Source of the DNA: Tetranychus cinnabarinus
Lineage: Eukaryota > Arthropoda > Arachnida > Trombidiformes > Tetranychidae
Reading direction: 5' to 3'
Length of the DNA stretch: 64,000 bases
Assembly (NCBI GenBank): GCA_022266195.1
Contig: WHVY01000002.1
Coordinates: 821,001-885,000, forward strand
Part shown: positions 45,035 to 56,479 of the stretch, piece after piece
Position numbering within the stretch: position 1 is the stretch's first letter
How the letters are laid out: each line of letters begins with the position of its first letter
The notes under the pieces: generated by a model
The model's input: only the letters and a program-made list of their open reading frames with translations
What the model was told of the DNA's origin: nothing
The model's database searches: none
Translations under genes and position numbers: made by a program

Positions 45035-45240
45035 CTGTAAAGTATCTGATTAAAGATATTTTTTTCCTCAGTCTCCATCTACAGTAGTTATAATGGCTTT
45101 CAAGAAGTGGCAGCGCTTAAGATTTAGGTAATAGATAGGATTATAAAAGCAATGTGAATTTTCTAAAAATCATAGATGGCGACTGTGAAAATTGCTTTAA
45201 ATGGGTGACTAAAAAATTGCTTTAATCGGGTACTTTACAG
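45035..45240. mobile_element. CTGTAAAGTA-ended MITE splitting the C-3 upstream GC-rich block
   Basis: 206 bp with inverted ends CTGTAAAGTATCTGATTAAA and CTGTAAAGTACCCGATTAAA, flanked by TA on both sides. To its left is GGGGCGGAGTGAAAAAGGCG and to its right GCGGTTTCTTCAAATTC, the two halves of the block that is continuous at 48551-48600. Related DNA lies in intron 2 of C-1. Confidence 0.78.
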
Positions 45241-45429
45241 TAGCGGTTTCTTCAAATTCAATGTTAGGTAAAGATCGATTACAATTAGCAGCTACAAATT
45301 TAGATCAAAACACTAACTGTTAACTCTTAATTTTAACTTTAACCTTAACTCTTTCTCAACTTTTACTTGATTACATCTCTCCTTGAAGATCGAAAGAGAT
45401 GTACAGTGATGTGCCATATACTGGGAATT

Positions 45430-45550
45430 CAGTATTTTTAGTATAAGTTGCATTTTGATGCACCGTCTACTGTATCACCAATGGTGTACTTAAACATCTT
45501 TTGTATAGTAGACGGCGCTTATCAATGTGCAACTTATACTGAAAATACTG
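45430..45550. repeat. CAGTATTTT-ended inverted repeat element
   Basis: Left arm CAGTATTTTTAGTATAAGTT and inverted right arm CAGTATTTTCAGTATAAGTT, each continuing to a CCGTCTACT core. 121 bp. No target duplication is clear. An open frame across it (45448-45636) is not a gene. Confidence 0.6.
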
Positions 45551-45844
45551 TAATGGTTATAACGGTCTCTATTGAAAAAGCGTTTTTGATCTGGATTTCA
45601 CAAAATTTCAATTTGATTTTTTCAGTTATTAATTAACTTTATTTCATTTTCTTTGTTGAAATATCAATCAAAACCGAGAATCCAGATGGCAATAAAAATT
45701 TTAGGTTAAATTAATATATTAACCAAGATTGAGAATCATAGATTTGAGTGTCCGACGAATAGTCAAATAAGCTATTTTCACCTATTCCCATTATTGGGCA
45801 CATCACTTTAGAGAAAAATATTTATGAATCGTAGAATGAACTTT

Positions 45845-45935
45845 ATTACCATTTCTGCTAGTGGTATAAGCCTGGCTGTTAAGATTACTTTGATTTTAAG
45901 ATCACTCAAGATCCAGTCCCATGATAACCTGAAAT
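45845..45935 (-). pseudogene. Family B exon 2 relic
   Basis: After an acceptor-like TTTCAG the minus strand reads GYHGTGS then a stop, with later pieces matching NQ and AYTTSRNGNK. It is a strongly decayed B exon 2. A matching stretch of flank (45660-45800, blocks GAATCCAGAT and GACGAATAGT) recurs at 55290-55410, where no B remains. Confidence 0.55.
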
Positions 45936-46079
45936 TTGAGGCACCAAGGCAATGAAAAAACTAAGATTTCATGTCATTTAGCAATTTGCAGTTTTATCTG
46001 ATCCAATGCAGCCTCTGCTTTAAAAAATTAACTAAAAAAGCTCTGTAAATATCATAACGTGAAAATGGATTTGGATGGA

Positions 46080-46240
46080 CATTTGGATCAATCTAAAGTT
46101 GATGTCTTTGATTTGGCTGGAAAATACTTCAACTATTGGACGAACAATCAACCACTCTGGAAAAAGCTGATTACTTTGATTTCAATGGAACTGAAAAAGT
46201 AAAGTATTTCATTGAACAATTCATCATGCATCAGAATTGT
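46080..46240 (+). pseudogene. Internal fragment of a family A2 gene
   Basis: Matches LDQSKVDVFDLAGK, a 1-bp loss, then LLDEQSTTLEKADYFDFNGT and EKVKYFIEQFIM, and ends abruptly at 46230. No exon 1, no second half. It shows that A and C modules are mixed at their borders. Confidence 0.75.
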
Positions 46241-46696
46241 TAGCGCCAATGTGAATAAATCATAATAACAATCCAAAAATACGGACAAAACTCTTGTTGC
46301 TATCTTGATGTTAAGATTTAGTTAGTTATCAAAACATTTGGATTCAGATTCAATCAAATGAAAAGAGAATGAATAATCAGAGAGATAACAATCAAAAATC
46401 TCAATGTTAATTGAAATCTGCAACAGAAAGCAAAACATGAAAGATCATGACTTACACATGCCCACAATGTAACACAAGGAACTGAATCCAACCAAAATTT
46501 GGTTCCTTAACAAGTGAATATCAGATAATCGATTCCGATTTTTCTACTCGGATTCACCCAACTCTAGTAACCAGCTGGTTTCTAGTTATGAGGTCTAACC
46601 AAAAGCCTGTGAATATTGAAACTTCATGTAGTTTGTTCTCATAAATAACCATTTGTTTTACTACAATTTTTGAAGGGAAAGCTTTTCAAGCTCATA

Positions 46697-46882
46697 ATGA
46701 TTACACCGATTTTTGACGACTCTCACATATTAATCGTAAAAGTGTTTTTTTCAATTGTTTTGATGTTAAATATTGCTGGGTATATCAGGTCGATAATGAC
46801 TGGCGATGGAATACAAATTGGATTAGGTACAATCAACATTCTGGTTATCGGACTCATGTTGCTAGTTTTTTTTCTTTTGTAA
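46697..46882 (+). CDS. Family D micropeptide D-3 (61 aa)
   Basis: Start MITPIFDDSHILIVKVFFSI differs from MKLxFD of D-1, then LMLNIAGYIRSIMTGDGIQIG and INILVIGLMLLVFFLL follow. Two hydrophobic segments with a conserved GDG.xIGL loop. The frame is open to the family C-terminus. Leu and Ile changes are conservative in the hydrophobic parts, which supports selection for a membrane hairpin. Convergent with C-4, gap about 650 bp. Confidence 0.58.
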   Translation: MITPIFDDSHILIVKVFFSIVLMLNIAGYIRSIMTGDGIQIGLGTINILVIGLMLLVFFLL

Positions 46883-47529
46883 GAAATATTTCCAGTCTTT
46901 TTGCATGGTCTATCATTGTTTTCATCTGTCATCTTCACATTTCAATCATTCAACTGTGTTTCAACAAGCTCTCTATTTCTTGATCTTAACTATTAAAATA
47001 CCAGAAAGTATGTAAGTATGACAGATTTTCATTCAGTATCTAACAAACATTCACTAATTACTTTTTCAAATCATTAACGATTGTATTTCAATTCAGGATT
47101 CCGAATCCTTTTTGTTATGAATAGAGTCAAAAATAATTCCGATGATAATTTTTGGATTAAGTGCTTTATCAACTCTATCTGATTCAAAATGTAAATTTCA
47201 TTTGTTGGTCTAAAAATTGATTTAACCTCTTCAAGCTTTTATAAAGCCTTTTCATGTAAATATTAATTTAACAGCTTATTTTTTCACGAATTTTTACAAT
47301 CCATCTGTACATTTGTTCCGTAATTCATCGATCAATATACTGCATAATTTCAGTGCCAAGAAAATGCACTGGATTCAGATCAAATAAAGCCTAAAATTGA
47401 AATGGATTTTCAGATGCTGTAAAACTATTTGTAGATATGTATACACATGAATGTATGTAATAAAATGATTTAAAGTTTATTGATTCAATTTTTTTGTTTA
47501 GATATTTACTGAATAGGGTTTGATAAAAG
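46883..47529. other. Spacer between D-3 and C-4
   Basis: Shared with the D-2/C-3 spacer at 43270-43830 (blocks GACAGATTTTCATTCAGTAT and GATCAATATACTG). It probably holds both 3' UTRs. No gene seen. Confidence 0.5.
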
Positions 47530-48366
47530 TTAACCATGAGTTCGCACATAATAATGAGGAATGAAGGCATGAAGAAAAATCAGGAATGGGTCACTTTCAA
47601 AGCGACACGGATGTCTGAACATAAACAAATAGATTCCGAAATCTTTATAAATTTCAATTCTTTGCAAATTATATTGCACGTATGCCTGATGGTTCTCCCC
47701 TGGTCTTAACTCATCTAATTTTGATTTCAATTTTACATGCAACTCATCGTTTGTAACAATTGCAATTTGTCTATTCAGAAACGCTCTAGTATTTACATAA
47801 TGGCAATAGTCGGGAGAACAGCCATTATCAGTAAACAAAACACGGCTATACAACGATATATGGACATAATAATCATTCCTATCAGTAATGCCCAAACTCG
47901 TAGAGATAGCGAAACAATCACCATCATTCAACATTTCAAAAAAATTCTCCTCGATAGGTTCATCATCAGGTCCCCAGACGCTACTCTTTGGGATGGTAAC
48001 AGAATCATCACGTGTGAATTTGATGTCAACAAAATCAATGCGTCCGGATGGAAAGCCTGTTATCGATGCAAGCTATTAAAGGAATAATTAAGTTTGAATG
48101 CCGAGTTAAATCTACAGGAAAGTTTAGGTTTATGGAAAGAAATGTTCTCACCTGATCAAACACTTGTTTTCCTTTATTTGGACCACTTCTATCTGACCGA
48201 TCTATCACCAGATCATGATATTCCTCATCTGCAACCTTAACTTTTATGGTAACTAAATATTTCATAAAACAATTAACATCACTGAATATCATTGATTCAT
48301 CAAATAAGAAGACTCACCTTTATCTGGAGTATCATCATTTTCAATATTTCTCGTTGAATGATCCAT
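47530..48366 (-). CDS. Family C protein C-4 (230 aa)
   Basis: Exons 48366-48318, 48252-48152 and 48072-47530, phases 1 and 0, intron 2 of 79 bp. Exon 1: MDHSTRNIENDDTPDK. Exon 2: VTIKVKVADEEYHDLVIDRS then DRSGPNKGKQVFDQ. Exon 3: LASITGFPSGRIDFVDI, PIEENFFEMLNDGDCFAIST, CSPDYCHYV, RAFLNRQIAIVTN, then a divergent C-terminal third (FGIYLFMFRHPCRFESD) with extra hydrophobic residues and the family ending YYVRTHG. It has the complete exon set and no defects, so this is a good reference copy. Confidence 0.83.
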
Positions 48367-48550
48367 TGGCAAGAGTGTAAATAAACTTTTTGTGAGTAAA
48401 TAGTTTTGAATATTTAATCTGAAATGCTGTAAATGCCTTAAATGGGTTAAATGAACTTTTTTAAAAGAAGAACGCTAAAAATCAAAAGATAAGCTTATTT
48501 TAACTGGAAGTGTTTTAAAGGGAATATATTATATTGAATATAATGTTCGT

Positions 48551-48600
48551 GTGATGGGCGGAGTAAAAAAGGCGCTAAGAAAAAGCGGTTTCTTCAAATT
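48551..48600. promoter_or_regulatory. Conserved GC-rich block upstream of C-4
   Basis: Intact copy of the block described at 40471, about 190 bp before the C-4 start codon: GGCGGAGTAAAAAAGGCGCT then AAGAAAAAGCGGTTTCTTC. Confidence 0.45.
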
Positions 48601-48639
48601 CTATTGAGATCCTCAGATACGCAATTTAATTTGACTTTT

Positions 48640-48735
48640 GATGATTTGAAACAGCTGAAAATTATGTCCAACGATAATCTTATAAATGTCCAAGATATTG
48701 AAGAGAAGGAATCAAATGAAAAATATATTTACGGA
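48640..48735 (+). pseudogene. Fragment of a family A1 gene
   Basis: DDLKQLKIMSNDNLINVQDI then EEKESNEKYI, with a loss of about 36 bp between NLI and the helix. It joins C upstream DNA on the left and the B upstream unit on the right, so it is a border scar. Confidence 0.65.
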
Positions 48736-49491
48736 ATGTTTTGATTCAAATATATAAATAATTAACCCTTTCTGCAGCAAAGTTAAGTTACTTGTTTTTA
48801 TGATTCAAAACATAACCTTATGAGAAATAAAACGATTAAAATCTACAAAAACAACTAACGTTAATCAATCGTAAACACCAAGCTTGGCTTTTTGTTGATT
48901 GAAATCATTAAATCTGTTTAGAGATAAACAATTAATCCATTCTGATGACTTCCCCTAAAGGAAAAGGGTAGAAATGCTAAAGGGTAATCACTGGACTGGG
49001 CTAATTTAAACTGTGAAATTTGGTTTCACCTGTGGTTCATGTGTCACCACTCCAAAAAGGCCAAAAACTCAAGGAAATACTGTAGCAGTTTTTATTTTTA
49101 AATGATTTATGGTTGGACTATTCTGGTTGATAAACAAATCAGCTTCAATTTTTCAATTCAAGTTATGCAGACTTTGATTCTTATGAACTCAATAATTTGA
49201 AATCATGATCATGCATCTCGTAATTGATTTGATTTACGATTCAAAACGAAGAAACATATTTTGTAAAATTCGCGAGAGTTGCTACTAAGGATACAAGCGA
49301 ATAATCATCTTCTGGTATTTCAATGATTAACTTAATGATTCAATCAGTAAACAAAATAAAACAATGAAATAAAACAAATTATTTTCACTTTAGATTCCAA
49401 TCAATTTTATTGTAAAGATTCAATAGATGTAAGCTGCTAAGGAAATTCATAAACAAAAAAAGCCTCATTGAATCTTGGAATAAGCTCAGGT

Positions 49492-49732
49492 TCATTTCTT
49501 ATTGCCAGCTCGACTACTGGAATAAGCAGGATTGTTTGGATTCATTTGTTTACCATGATTATCAAGATCAGTCTTGGTTCCAGTCCCTTGGTAGCCTGAA
49601 ATACAAGTTGATAATTGAATGACAATAAATACTACCGATGTTAGCTGACTTACCAGTATGAGGCCAGTTGTGGCCTGGGCCAATTGGGTTGCGGATTGGG
49701 TTGCCCTGGTTAGTTTTGCTTGGAGGATCCAT
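49492..49732 (-). CDS. Family B small hydrophilic protein B-8, long exon 1 (60 aa)
   Basis: Exons 49732-49654 and 49595-49492, phase 1, GTAAGT donor. Exon 1 is 79 nt, not 70, adding WPHT before the splice: MDPPSKTNQGNPIRNPIGPG then HNWPHTG. Exon 2 reads YQGTGTKTDLDNHGKQMNPN and ends SSSRAGNKK. The usual cysteine is lost (QGNP for QCNP). It shares the exon 1 extension and upstream DNA with B-10. 48740-49491 to its left is B upstream and A1-B spacer DNA without a gene. Confidence 0.78.
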
Positions 49733-50249
49733 TATATTTGATTGTCAAGTTGAACAATGATTGAATTAAGCAGAATAATGAAATAATTTGAAGTCTATTG
49801 ATACAACTGGTACAACTCATGGTTCAGATTGACTTTAAATAGGAAAATTGATAGATACTCATGAATGCGCGATTAAATTGTGTCTGATTCCATTTGATCA
49901 ATAAACAAAAAACACGTTATGGCAATATGGCCTGTTATTTACTTGAAATGGATCTATTCATTGATCTAATCGTTCTTGCAGCCTTTAAAGGCTTAAATTG
50001 CTTGTTTGTGTTTTTAATGCAGAACGTAATGAGTTATAAAAATTATTATTGATTAATAATTATCATGATCCATTTGTTTTATTTCAATCATTCTTTCATG
50101 TTCATCTGAGATAGCTTTGACTCTCCAAAAACATAGTGAATTGATATCTTCTAGCTGTCTTGAAATACTGCGACTTTCCAATAAATATCGTATTAATATA
50201 ATTTTTTCATCATTTTGTAGACATTTTTAGACAAAATAAACATTTCAAA
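49733..50249. repeat. Upstream unit of the long-exon B subgroup
   Basis: Matches 37278-37700 and 62183-62610 (blocks CTCATGAATGCGC and AACACGTTAT). No gene seen. Confidence 0.5.
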
Positions 50250-50730
50250 TACACAATGCAAAATTTGAACTGGAAAAGGCTGATTACTTAAATGAAACTG
50301 AAAAGTCCAAGTTATTTTAGTGCGAAATGAAATGCATCCAGGTGAGTTTGGTTTCTATGGAACAGTTGAAGTTCATGTCATTCATGATACTCTATTTCAT
50401 GATCTTTCTGCAAAATAAGCGATGTATAGATCAGTCAACAAATGGTATGAGACATACATACAAACAAATTTGGCCAATATAGAAAAGTTTGATAGCAAAT
50501 TCAATAACTTTCTTCTTTCATGAATAGGTGAAAGCTTAAACTATTGACTATCACTATTCATCAAGCTATAATAATTACGATAGAAATATTGTTTATGGAT
50601 ATATCGTAAAGCTGCAATTCGGTAAAGGGCTAAGAAAGACGATTCATTTACGTTTATTTATTTACTTTACCTCATTTACTTTTATCCACAGTTTAACCAT
50701 TTAGTTGATTAAAAGGCAGATAATTAACGA
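50250..50730 (+). pseudogene. Strongly decayed family A2 gene
   Basis: Ordered A2 traces: LEKADYLNETEKSKLF, RNEMHPGEFGFYGTVEVHV, a disrupted DLSAK, TNLANIEKFDSKFNNF and LTIxxPSSYNNYD, then FTLIHSLTI. Many stops and indels. Age is similar to the relic at 18965. Confidence 0.7.
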
Positions 50731-51047
50731 TTCCAACCCATGATAACTTGCAATTTGATGCATCGAGGCAATGAAAAAACAAAGATTAAATTTACAATTA
50801 AGTTTTAATTAAGTTAACTTTTAAGTTTTCATCAGATCCAATGCAAGTTTTAACTGGTATGGACCGCCTAATATGGGAGACCCAAGTGAATTACGCTGAT
50901 GTGAGGGATTTCAAACGTTAATTAATAGTTTGTAATTGTTGTCTTAAATTTTATAAATAGTTAATGAAGCAGCTATTATTTATTCACATCAGTTTAATTA
51001 TTAATATTTGTGTTATTACTGTTTAAAAGTTTGCTATTGTGAGTAAA

Positions 51048-52041
51048 ATGAATATCTTTCAATCATTTGTGTGCAAATCCACAATTGGATTACCATTGAT
51101 ATTGATGGCAGTGATTTTAGGTAAGTATTTCAGTTAGTGAAGACTTTAGTTAAGGTCTAATGGATTGTTCCTGGTTTCATCTTACAGGATTCCCATCAAT
51201 TCAAACTGCGCCATTGGAAGAAGCCAAGTTGTTGCGACAGATTGCTGACCAATATAGTGCTCCATTGGTTGTCTCATTCCTACATTCAAGGATCATGAAA
51301 AATGAAGAAATGATTACCAAAATTAAAAGCTCTCTCAAAGATTTGGATCAATCTAAAGTCGATGTCTTTGATTTGGCTGAAAAGATGCTTCAACTGTTAG
51401 ATGAAAAGTTAACTGCTCTGGAAAAGGCTGATTACTTTGACTTCAATGGAACTGAAAAAGTAAAGTATTTCATTGAACAATTCATCATGCAAAATGAAAT
51501 GTATCCAGTTGAGTTTGGTTCCTATGGCACAGTTAAGGTTGCAGTTACTCCTGATGCTCTTTTGGCAGATTTGCCAACAAAGACAAGTTTTGATTTGATC
51601 ATTGAGACAAATAGATTGATAAAAACATACTTGACCGATATCGATGAAAAAGAGCAAAGTTGTGATAGCAATCGAATGCAAAAACTGGCTGCTTTCCTCG
51701 CTAGACGAGAGCTAAAATTGTTGAGTAATTATGAGTATCCACAAGGCAAGCACTCTAATCTCAATGAGGTTAATGGTCCTCGTAAAGTTGCAGTTGCTAA
51801 AGTGTTAAGAAAAGTAAAGACAATTGTTGACTTCTTTTACGCACAATTCAGCTATTTGTCTGATCCAAAGTCAAGTAACGAAGTGAGTGAAAATTCAACG
51901 GAAAAAGACCAGAAAACAGTAACACAGAGCACTACAACTGAAGAACCCGAAGTAATAATCATTAATGCCCCAAATAATTTTCGAAGCTTCAGTCCAAGAG
52001 GTGGTAGAGGTGGGCGAGCACATTCATTCCGTCAATTTTAA
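51048..52041 (+). CDS. Family A2 secreted protein with Gly/Arg-rich tail (308 aa)
   Basis: Exons 51048-51120 and 51188-52041, phase 1, 67-bp intron. Signal exon MNIFQSFVCKSTIGLPLILM then AVILG; the mature chain starts near APLEEAKLLRQIADQYSAP. All A2 landmarks, NGT kept. One cysteine (EQSCDSN). After YLSDPKSS the tail is Thr/Glu-rich (VTQSTTTEEPEVIIINAPNN) and ends in an RGGRGGRAHSFRQF segment not found in other copies. RGG-like ends often bind RNA or acidic polymers; that is only a suggestion for a secreted protein. Upstream 50860-51047 shares TATGGACC and TGTGAGGGATTT blocks with 63375-63569. Confidence 0.86.
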
Positions 52042-53461
52042 TAGATTGCTAATCAAAAGATATCCAACTTTATTTACAAACTTCAGTTGCATTCTGTAGT
52101 GAAGTCGGTCTGTTTTCACGGCTGTAATTTTTTTTAAAGTCGTGAGGCTTTGTCATACTTTTTCATAACATTGCTTAATGATGTCTCTTTTACCGAAATC
52201 TTTGCTCAAATCGTGTACGCAATAAGTAAATAATAAAAAGCATTTCTTTTCGATATTGCTCATCACTAGCAGTTCATTTTTCTGTGGTCTTGCTAAGAAA
52301 TATTTGTTAATACGAAATGTCTTTTGTTAATATCTGTAAAATAGTTCTTGATATCTCAAATGATTTAGGATGTGGATTGAAATCAATTAGAAATAAAATT
52401 CACACAGAAATGCATGATTAGTAATTTAATACGTTTTTTAACAACAATCACTAATCCAATTATTTTGATTCTCAAATCTCAATCCATACAAGCATTATAT
52501 TTATGTTTACTCAAGCTTTTAGCAAAATTTTACAAGTCAAACTAACTATATTTTCAGTCATTTTCAGGCCCCGGAACTGATCGGGATTGTGGATTCAATT
52601 AAATCCTAAAACCTTTCTTATGGTAGCAGACTTGGTCTATCATTCAATATTGGTCAACTCGTAACTTTGAAATAATACAAGTTCGGGTTATGATTATCAT
52701 TTGATATTTGTTATTGAAATATTCTCATTCAATTCTCATTAACTGACTTCGACATTTACTTCAGCAAGTAAATTTAGTCCAATTTAAACCTTTTTCGGTT
52801 GTAAAGGGTCACGAATGAGCTTGAACATTTTGCTATTCAATTGACAAAATACACAAAAAACTCAAGCTATTAAAAAAACTGTTGCCCAAAATTTTTATGT
52901 CTTTTATGCCCAGTTCAGCACTTTGTCCGACAATTTGAGAGAGTGATATTATCAAAGACAAATAGACTCCAAATTTCCAAAAAACGAGATTTGGTATGAA
53001 TTTTGGTTTTGTCTGATGTTTAATCAATCGTCAGGATGGTTCAATGAAAACGTTTATTCATTTGTACATTCAATAGATAAATTAAATTAACCCGGTGAAT
53101 ATTGATCCTTCATGTAATAGTTTTTTTTTCATAATTTTGTGTTTGTTTTGTATAATGTTTGCTGTTTGATTATTTCCCATTGATTAATCGTTCCTCAGCA
53201 AGATCGGAGAATTGATAGATTCGGATTTATCTTTAATCGGCTCGTTATGAGGTGAGATCAAAAAACAAACTCAAATCAAGCTCAACAAACTTGTCTATCA
53301 ATGGTTCCAGTAAAAAATTGATAAAAGCAACAATTATTTCATTATAAATTAACCCTTCATGTAAATGATGATCCTTCATGTAGTTTGATTTCATAAATAA
53401 ACCAATTGTTCCAACATTTTTGTTGTATTAAGTTGCAAACTAAGCCTTTCAAGCTATAACG
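52042..53461. other. Long gene-free stretch, then D upstream region
   Basis: 52042-53000 is unique in the window and has no convincing frame. 53090-53460 is the D upstream DNA (GATCGGAGAATTGATAGATT, ATTGATAAAAGCAAC, ATAAATAAACC). Confidence 0.45.
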
Positions 53462-53635
53462 ATGAAACTGATATTTGACAATATTTGCAACAATGCTTTT
53501 TTCAATTGTTTTCATGTTAAATATTGTTGGGTTTGTCTGGTCGATAGTGTCTATCGATTGTCTACAAATTAGATTAGGTGCATCAATATTCGGTTAACGG
53601 ACTCATTCTGCTTGCCTTTTTCTTTGTGTAAGAAG
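53462..53635 (+). pseudogene. Family D copy D-4, frameshifted
   Basis: Start MKLIFDN as in the others, then a deletion of about 11 bp shifts the frame, giving a stop after 36 codons. A second 1-bp loss lies near GGTGCATCAAT. The downstream DNA still encodes the lost parts in other frames. It is convergent with C-5, itself defective. Confidence 0.7.
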
Positions 53636-53968
53636 TTGTCTTCTTCTCATGGTCTGTGATCGGTTTCATCTTTCATCTGTCATTGGTCCTAACGATTAGC
53701 CTTAATACCAAATAACTGTGTAAATATGAGAGATTTCCATTCGATATTAGATAGACATTCATTAACTGACTTTCAAACCATTTAAGATTGTATTTCAATT
53801 CAGGATTCAGGAACCTTTTAGGTATAAATACAGACAATGATTTTGATGATAATTTTTGGATAAACTAGTTGTAAATAAGTATACATACATAAGTATGTAA
53901 TATGATGATTTAAACTTTATTGATTCAACTTTAATGTTTACATATTTGCTGCGTGCGGTTTGATAAAG

Positions 53969-54801
53969 TCAACCACGAGCTCGTATATAATAAGGATAAG
54001 TGAGATAATAATCATTAGTGTATATTGTGTCAGGGTTTGAGCGACACCGCTGAATGCACATAAACTGCTTGATTCCGAGCTCTCGATAAACTCTGTTTTT
54101 TATCCAAAAATCTTGCATGTGTGGGGGAACATTCTCTGCTCCATTAAGAGCTGTATCTTTCAACTCTGATTTTAATTTCATGCGAAACTCAGCGTTTGTG
54201 AGAATTGCTATTTGTCTGTTCAAAAAAGCTCTAGTATTTACATAATGACAATAGTAACGAGAACAATCATTATCAGTATACATAACACGGGAATTCAAAT
54301 TTATGTGTAAATGAAAATTACCACTACCAAACCTCAATTCCGTAGAGATAGCGAAACAATCACCATCATTAAACATTTCAGAATAATTGGCATGTGTGAA
54401 TCTATTGTGAATTCGCCAGAATTCGTCCTTCTCGACATTTCCGAGTGTAATAGAAAAATAAGGAGTAAAATGGATTTCGACATAATCAATGGATTCGCAT
54501 GGAAAGCCAGTTATTGATGAAACCTATTAAAGATATAATTGAAAATTTAGTTGAGATAACAAATGGATCGAAATGATCTAACCTGATCAAACACTTACTT
54601 TCCTTTGTATTGGCCACTTCTATCTGACCAATCTATTACCAAATCATGATATTCCTCATCTGCAACTTTAACCTTCATGGTAACTAAATATTTTATAGAA
54701 AAAATAACATCACTGAATTATTATCATTGATTCATTAAATAAATAGACTCACCATTATCTGAAATACCATCATTTCCAACATTTCTCATTGAATGGTCCA
54801 T
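53969..54801 (-). pseudogene. Family C copy C-5 with stop and new splice donor in exon 2
   Basis: Exons 54801-54753 (MDHSMRNVGNDGISDN), 54683-54583 and 54523-53969. In exon 2, AAACAAG of other copies is AAGTAAG: this makes TAA at 54597-54595 and at the same time a consensus GTAAGT donor. Using that donor would leave phase 2 and shift exon 3. Exon 3 itself is intact (VSSITGFPCESIDYVEI, NDGDCFAISTELRFG, CSRYYCHYV, RAFLNRQIAILTN, MCIQRCRSN, YIRARG) and close to that of C-2. The true donor has changed to GTTAGA. Confidence 0.72.
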
Positions 54802-55604
54802 TGATAAGAGTAAAATAAACTTTTTTGTTGGTAAAATGGTTTTGAAAGATTCAATCTGAAATGCTGTTAAATGAGTTAAACTGAAAACATGAACTGATTT
54901 AAAAGAACACAAAAAATTAAAAGCTCAGCTTATTTTAGCTGCCAGGGTTTTTAAAAGGGTTAACAGAATATAATGTTCGTGTGAGGGGCGGAGTAAAAAA
55001 GGCGGTAAGAAAAAGCGGTTTCTTTAAATTACAATCAATAGCAACAAATCTATCAGTAAATCCAAACACTAATTGTTAACTCTTACTTCTAACTTCAACT
55101 TTTACTTAATTCCAAATTTTCTTAAAGGTCGAAAGAGGTGTACAGTGATGTGCCAGATTAAGGGCTAAATGGTTTCAACAGTTCTACTAAAAAAGAGTTT
55201 GGATTTCACAAAATTTCATTTCAATTTTTTCATTTATTAATTGAATCAATTTGATTTTCTTTCGTGAAATATCAATGAAAAAACTCAAGAATCCAGATAG
55301 CAATGAAAATTTTAGGTGAAATTAATTTATTAAGCAAGATTGAAAATCATAGATTTGAGTGCCCGACGAATAGTGCAAGTAAGCTATTTTCACCTATTCC
55401 CATCATCTGGCAAATCAAGTGATGAGACATTAATGTACTGTACTCTTTGCTTTGTTGTTTGGTTTTTCTGTTATGGACCCAAAGATTAAGTTGCCTTACG
55501 ATTTAATATGTGCGCTCTTTATTAAGCTACTATTGTTGATTCACATCAGTTTAATTATTAATATTTGTGTTATTACTGTTGAAAAGTTTGCTATTGTGAG
55601 TAAA
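54802..55604. other. C-5 upstream region and A2 upstream region
   Basis: Contains a C GC-rich block (54981-55030), DNA shared with 45250-45420 and 45660-45800, then A2 upstream DNA (TTTAATTATTAATATTTGTG). The open frame at 55452 runs into the A2 signal exon and is not separate. Confidence 0.5.
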
Positions 55605-56479
55605 ATGAACATATTTCAATCATTTTGTAAATTCACACTTGGATTACCATTGAAGTTGATGACAATCATTTTAAGTAAGCATTTCAGTTAACCTAAGACT
55701 TTAGCTAACATCTAATGGTTTGTATCTTACAGGATTCCCATTAACTCGATCTGACCCTTTGAAAGAGGCCAGGTTCTTGCGACGGATTGCTCACCAATAC
55801 ATTGAACCATTGGTTTTCATTCCAACATTCAAGGATCCAGAAAAATGAAGAAATGTATGACGTCTTTGATTTGGCTGGAAAAACACTTAAATTATTGGAC
55901 GAACAATCAACCGCTCTGGAAAAAGCTGATTACTTTGATTTCAATGGAACGGAAAAATTAAAGTATTTCATTGAAAAGTATCCAATTGAGTTTGTTTCCT
56001 ATGGAGCAGTTAAGGTTGCAGTTACCCCTGATGTTTTGTTGGAAGATTTGCCAAAAAAGAGAAGCCATGATTTGATCAATGTGACAAATAGTATGATTCA
56101 AACATACTTGACCGATATCGATGGAAAAGAGCGAAGTCCTGATAACAGCCGAATGCAAAAACTGGCCTCTTTTCTGGCTAGACAAGAGCTACAGCTATTG
56201 GCCAATTACTCATATCCACCCGAATATAATAACTACAATTATTATGATCTTGATAATCCTACTAAAGTTGCACTTGGTAAAGTGCTGAGAAAAGTAAAAA
56301 CAGTTGTTGACTTCTTTTACGCACAATTCAACCATTTGGCTGATCCAAAGTCAAGTAAAAAAATAATTGAAGTATCTGACCTTCAAACCTGAAATCGCGG
56401 TTGTCACAGCCATGCCTCGAATAACCCCGAAAATCTCTGGTCCATATCCTGACGAGTCTGACAGCGTTTGTGGCGATTA
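55605..56479 (+). pseudogene. Family A2 gene with frameshifts and deletions
   Basis: Signal exon 55605-55674 is intact but one codon shorter. Exon 2 (55733 onward) starts FPLTRSDPLKEARFLRR. A 2-bp loss in the VVSFLHS region gives a stop after about 33 codons. Two in-frame deletions then remove the segments between EEM and DVFDL and between YFIE and YPIEF. The rest (ALEKADYFDFNGTEKLKYF to FFYAQFNHLADPKS) is open to a stop at 56392, with another shift in the tail whose frame continues to 56479. Recently dead. Confidence 0.78.

Noticed and set aside
48035..48292. Alternative start for family C at MKYLVTIKVKV with no exon 1
   Set aside because: The ATG before TATTTAG is present in C-2, C-3 and C-4 but absent in C-1, C-5 and C-6, whereas the MDHSMRN exon with a GTGAGT donor in the right phase exists in all except C-2.
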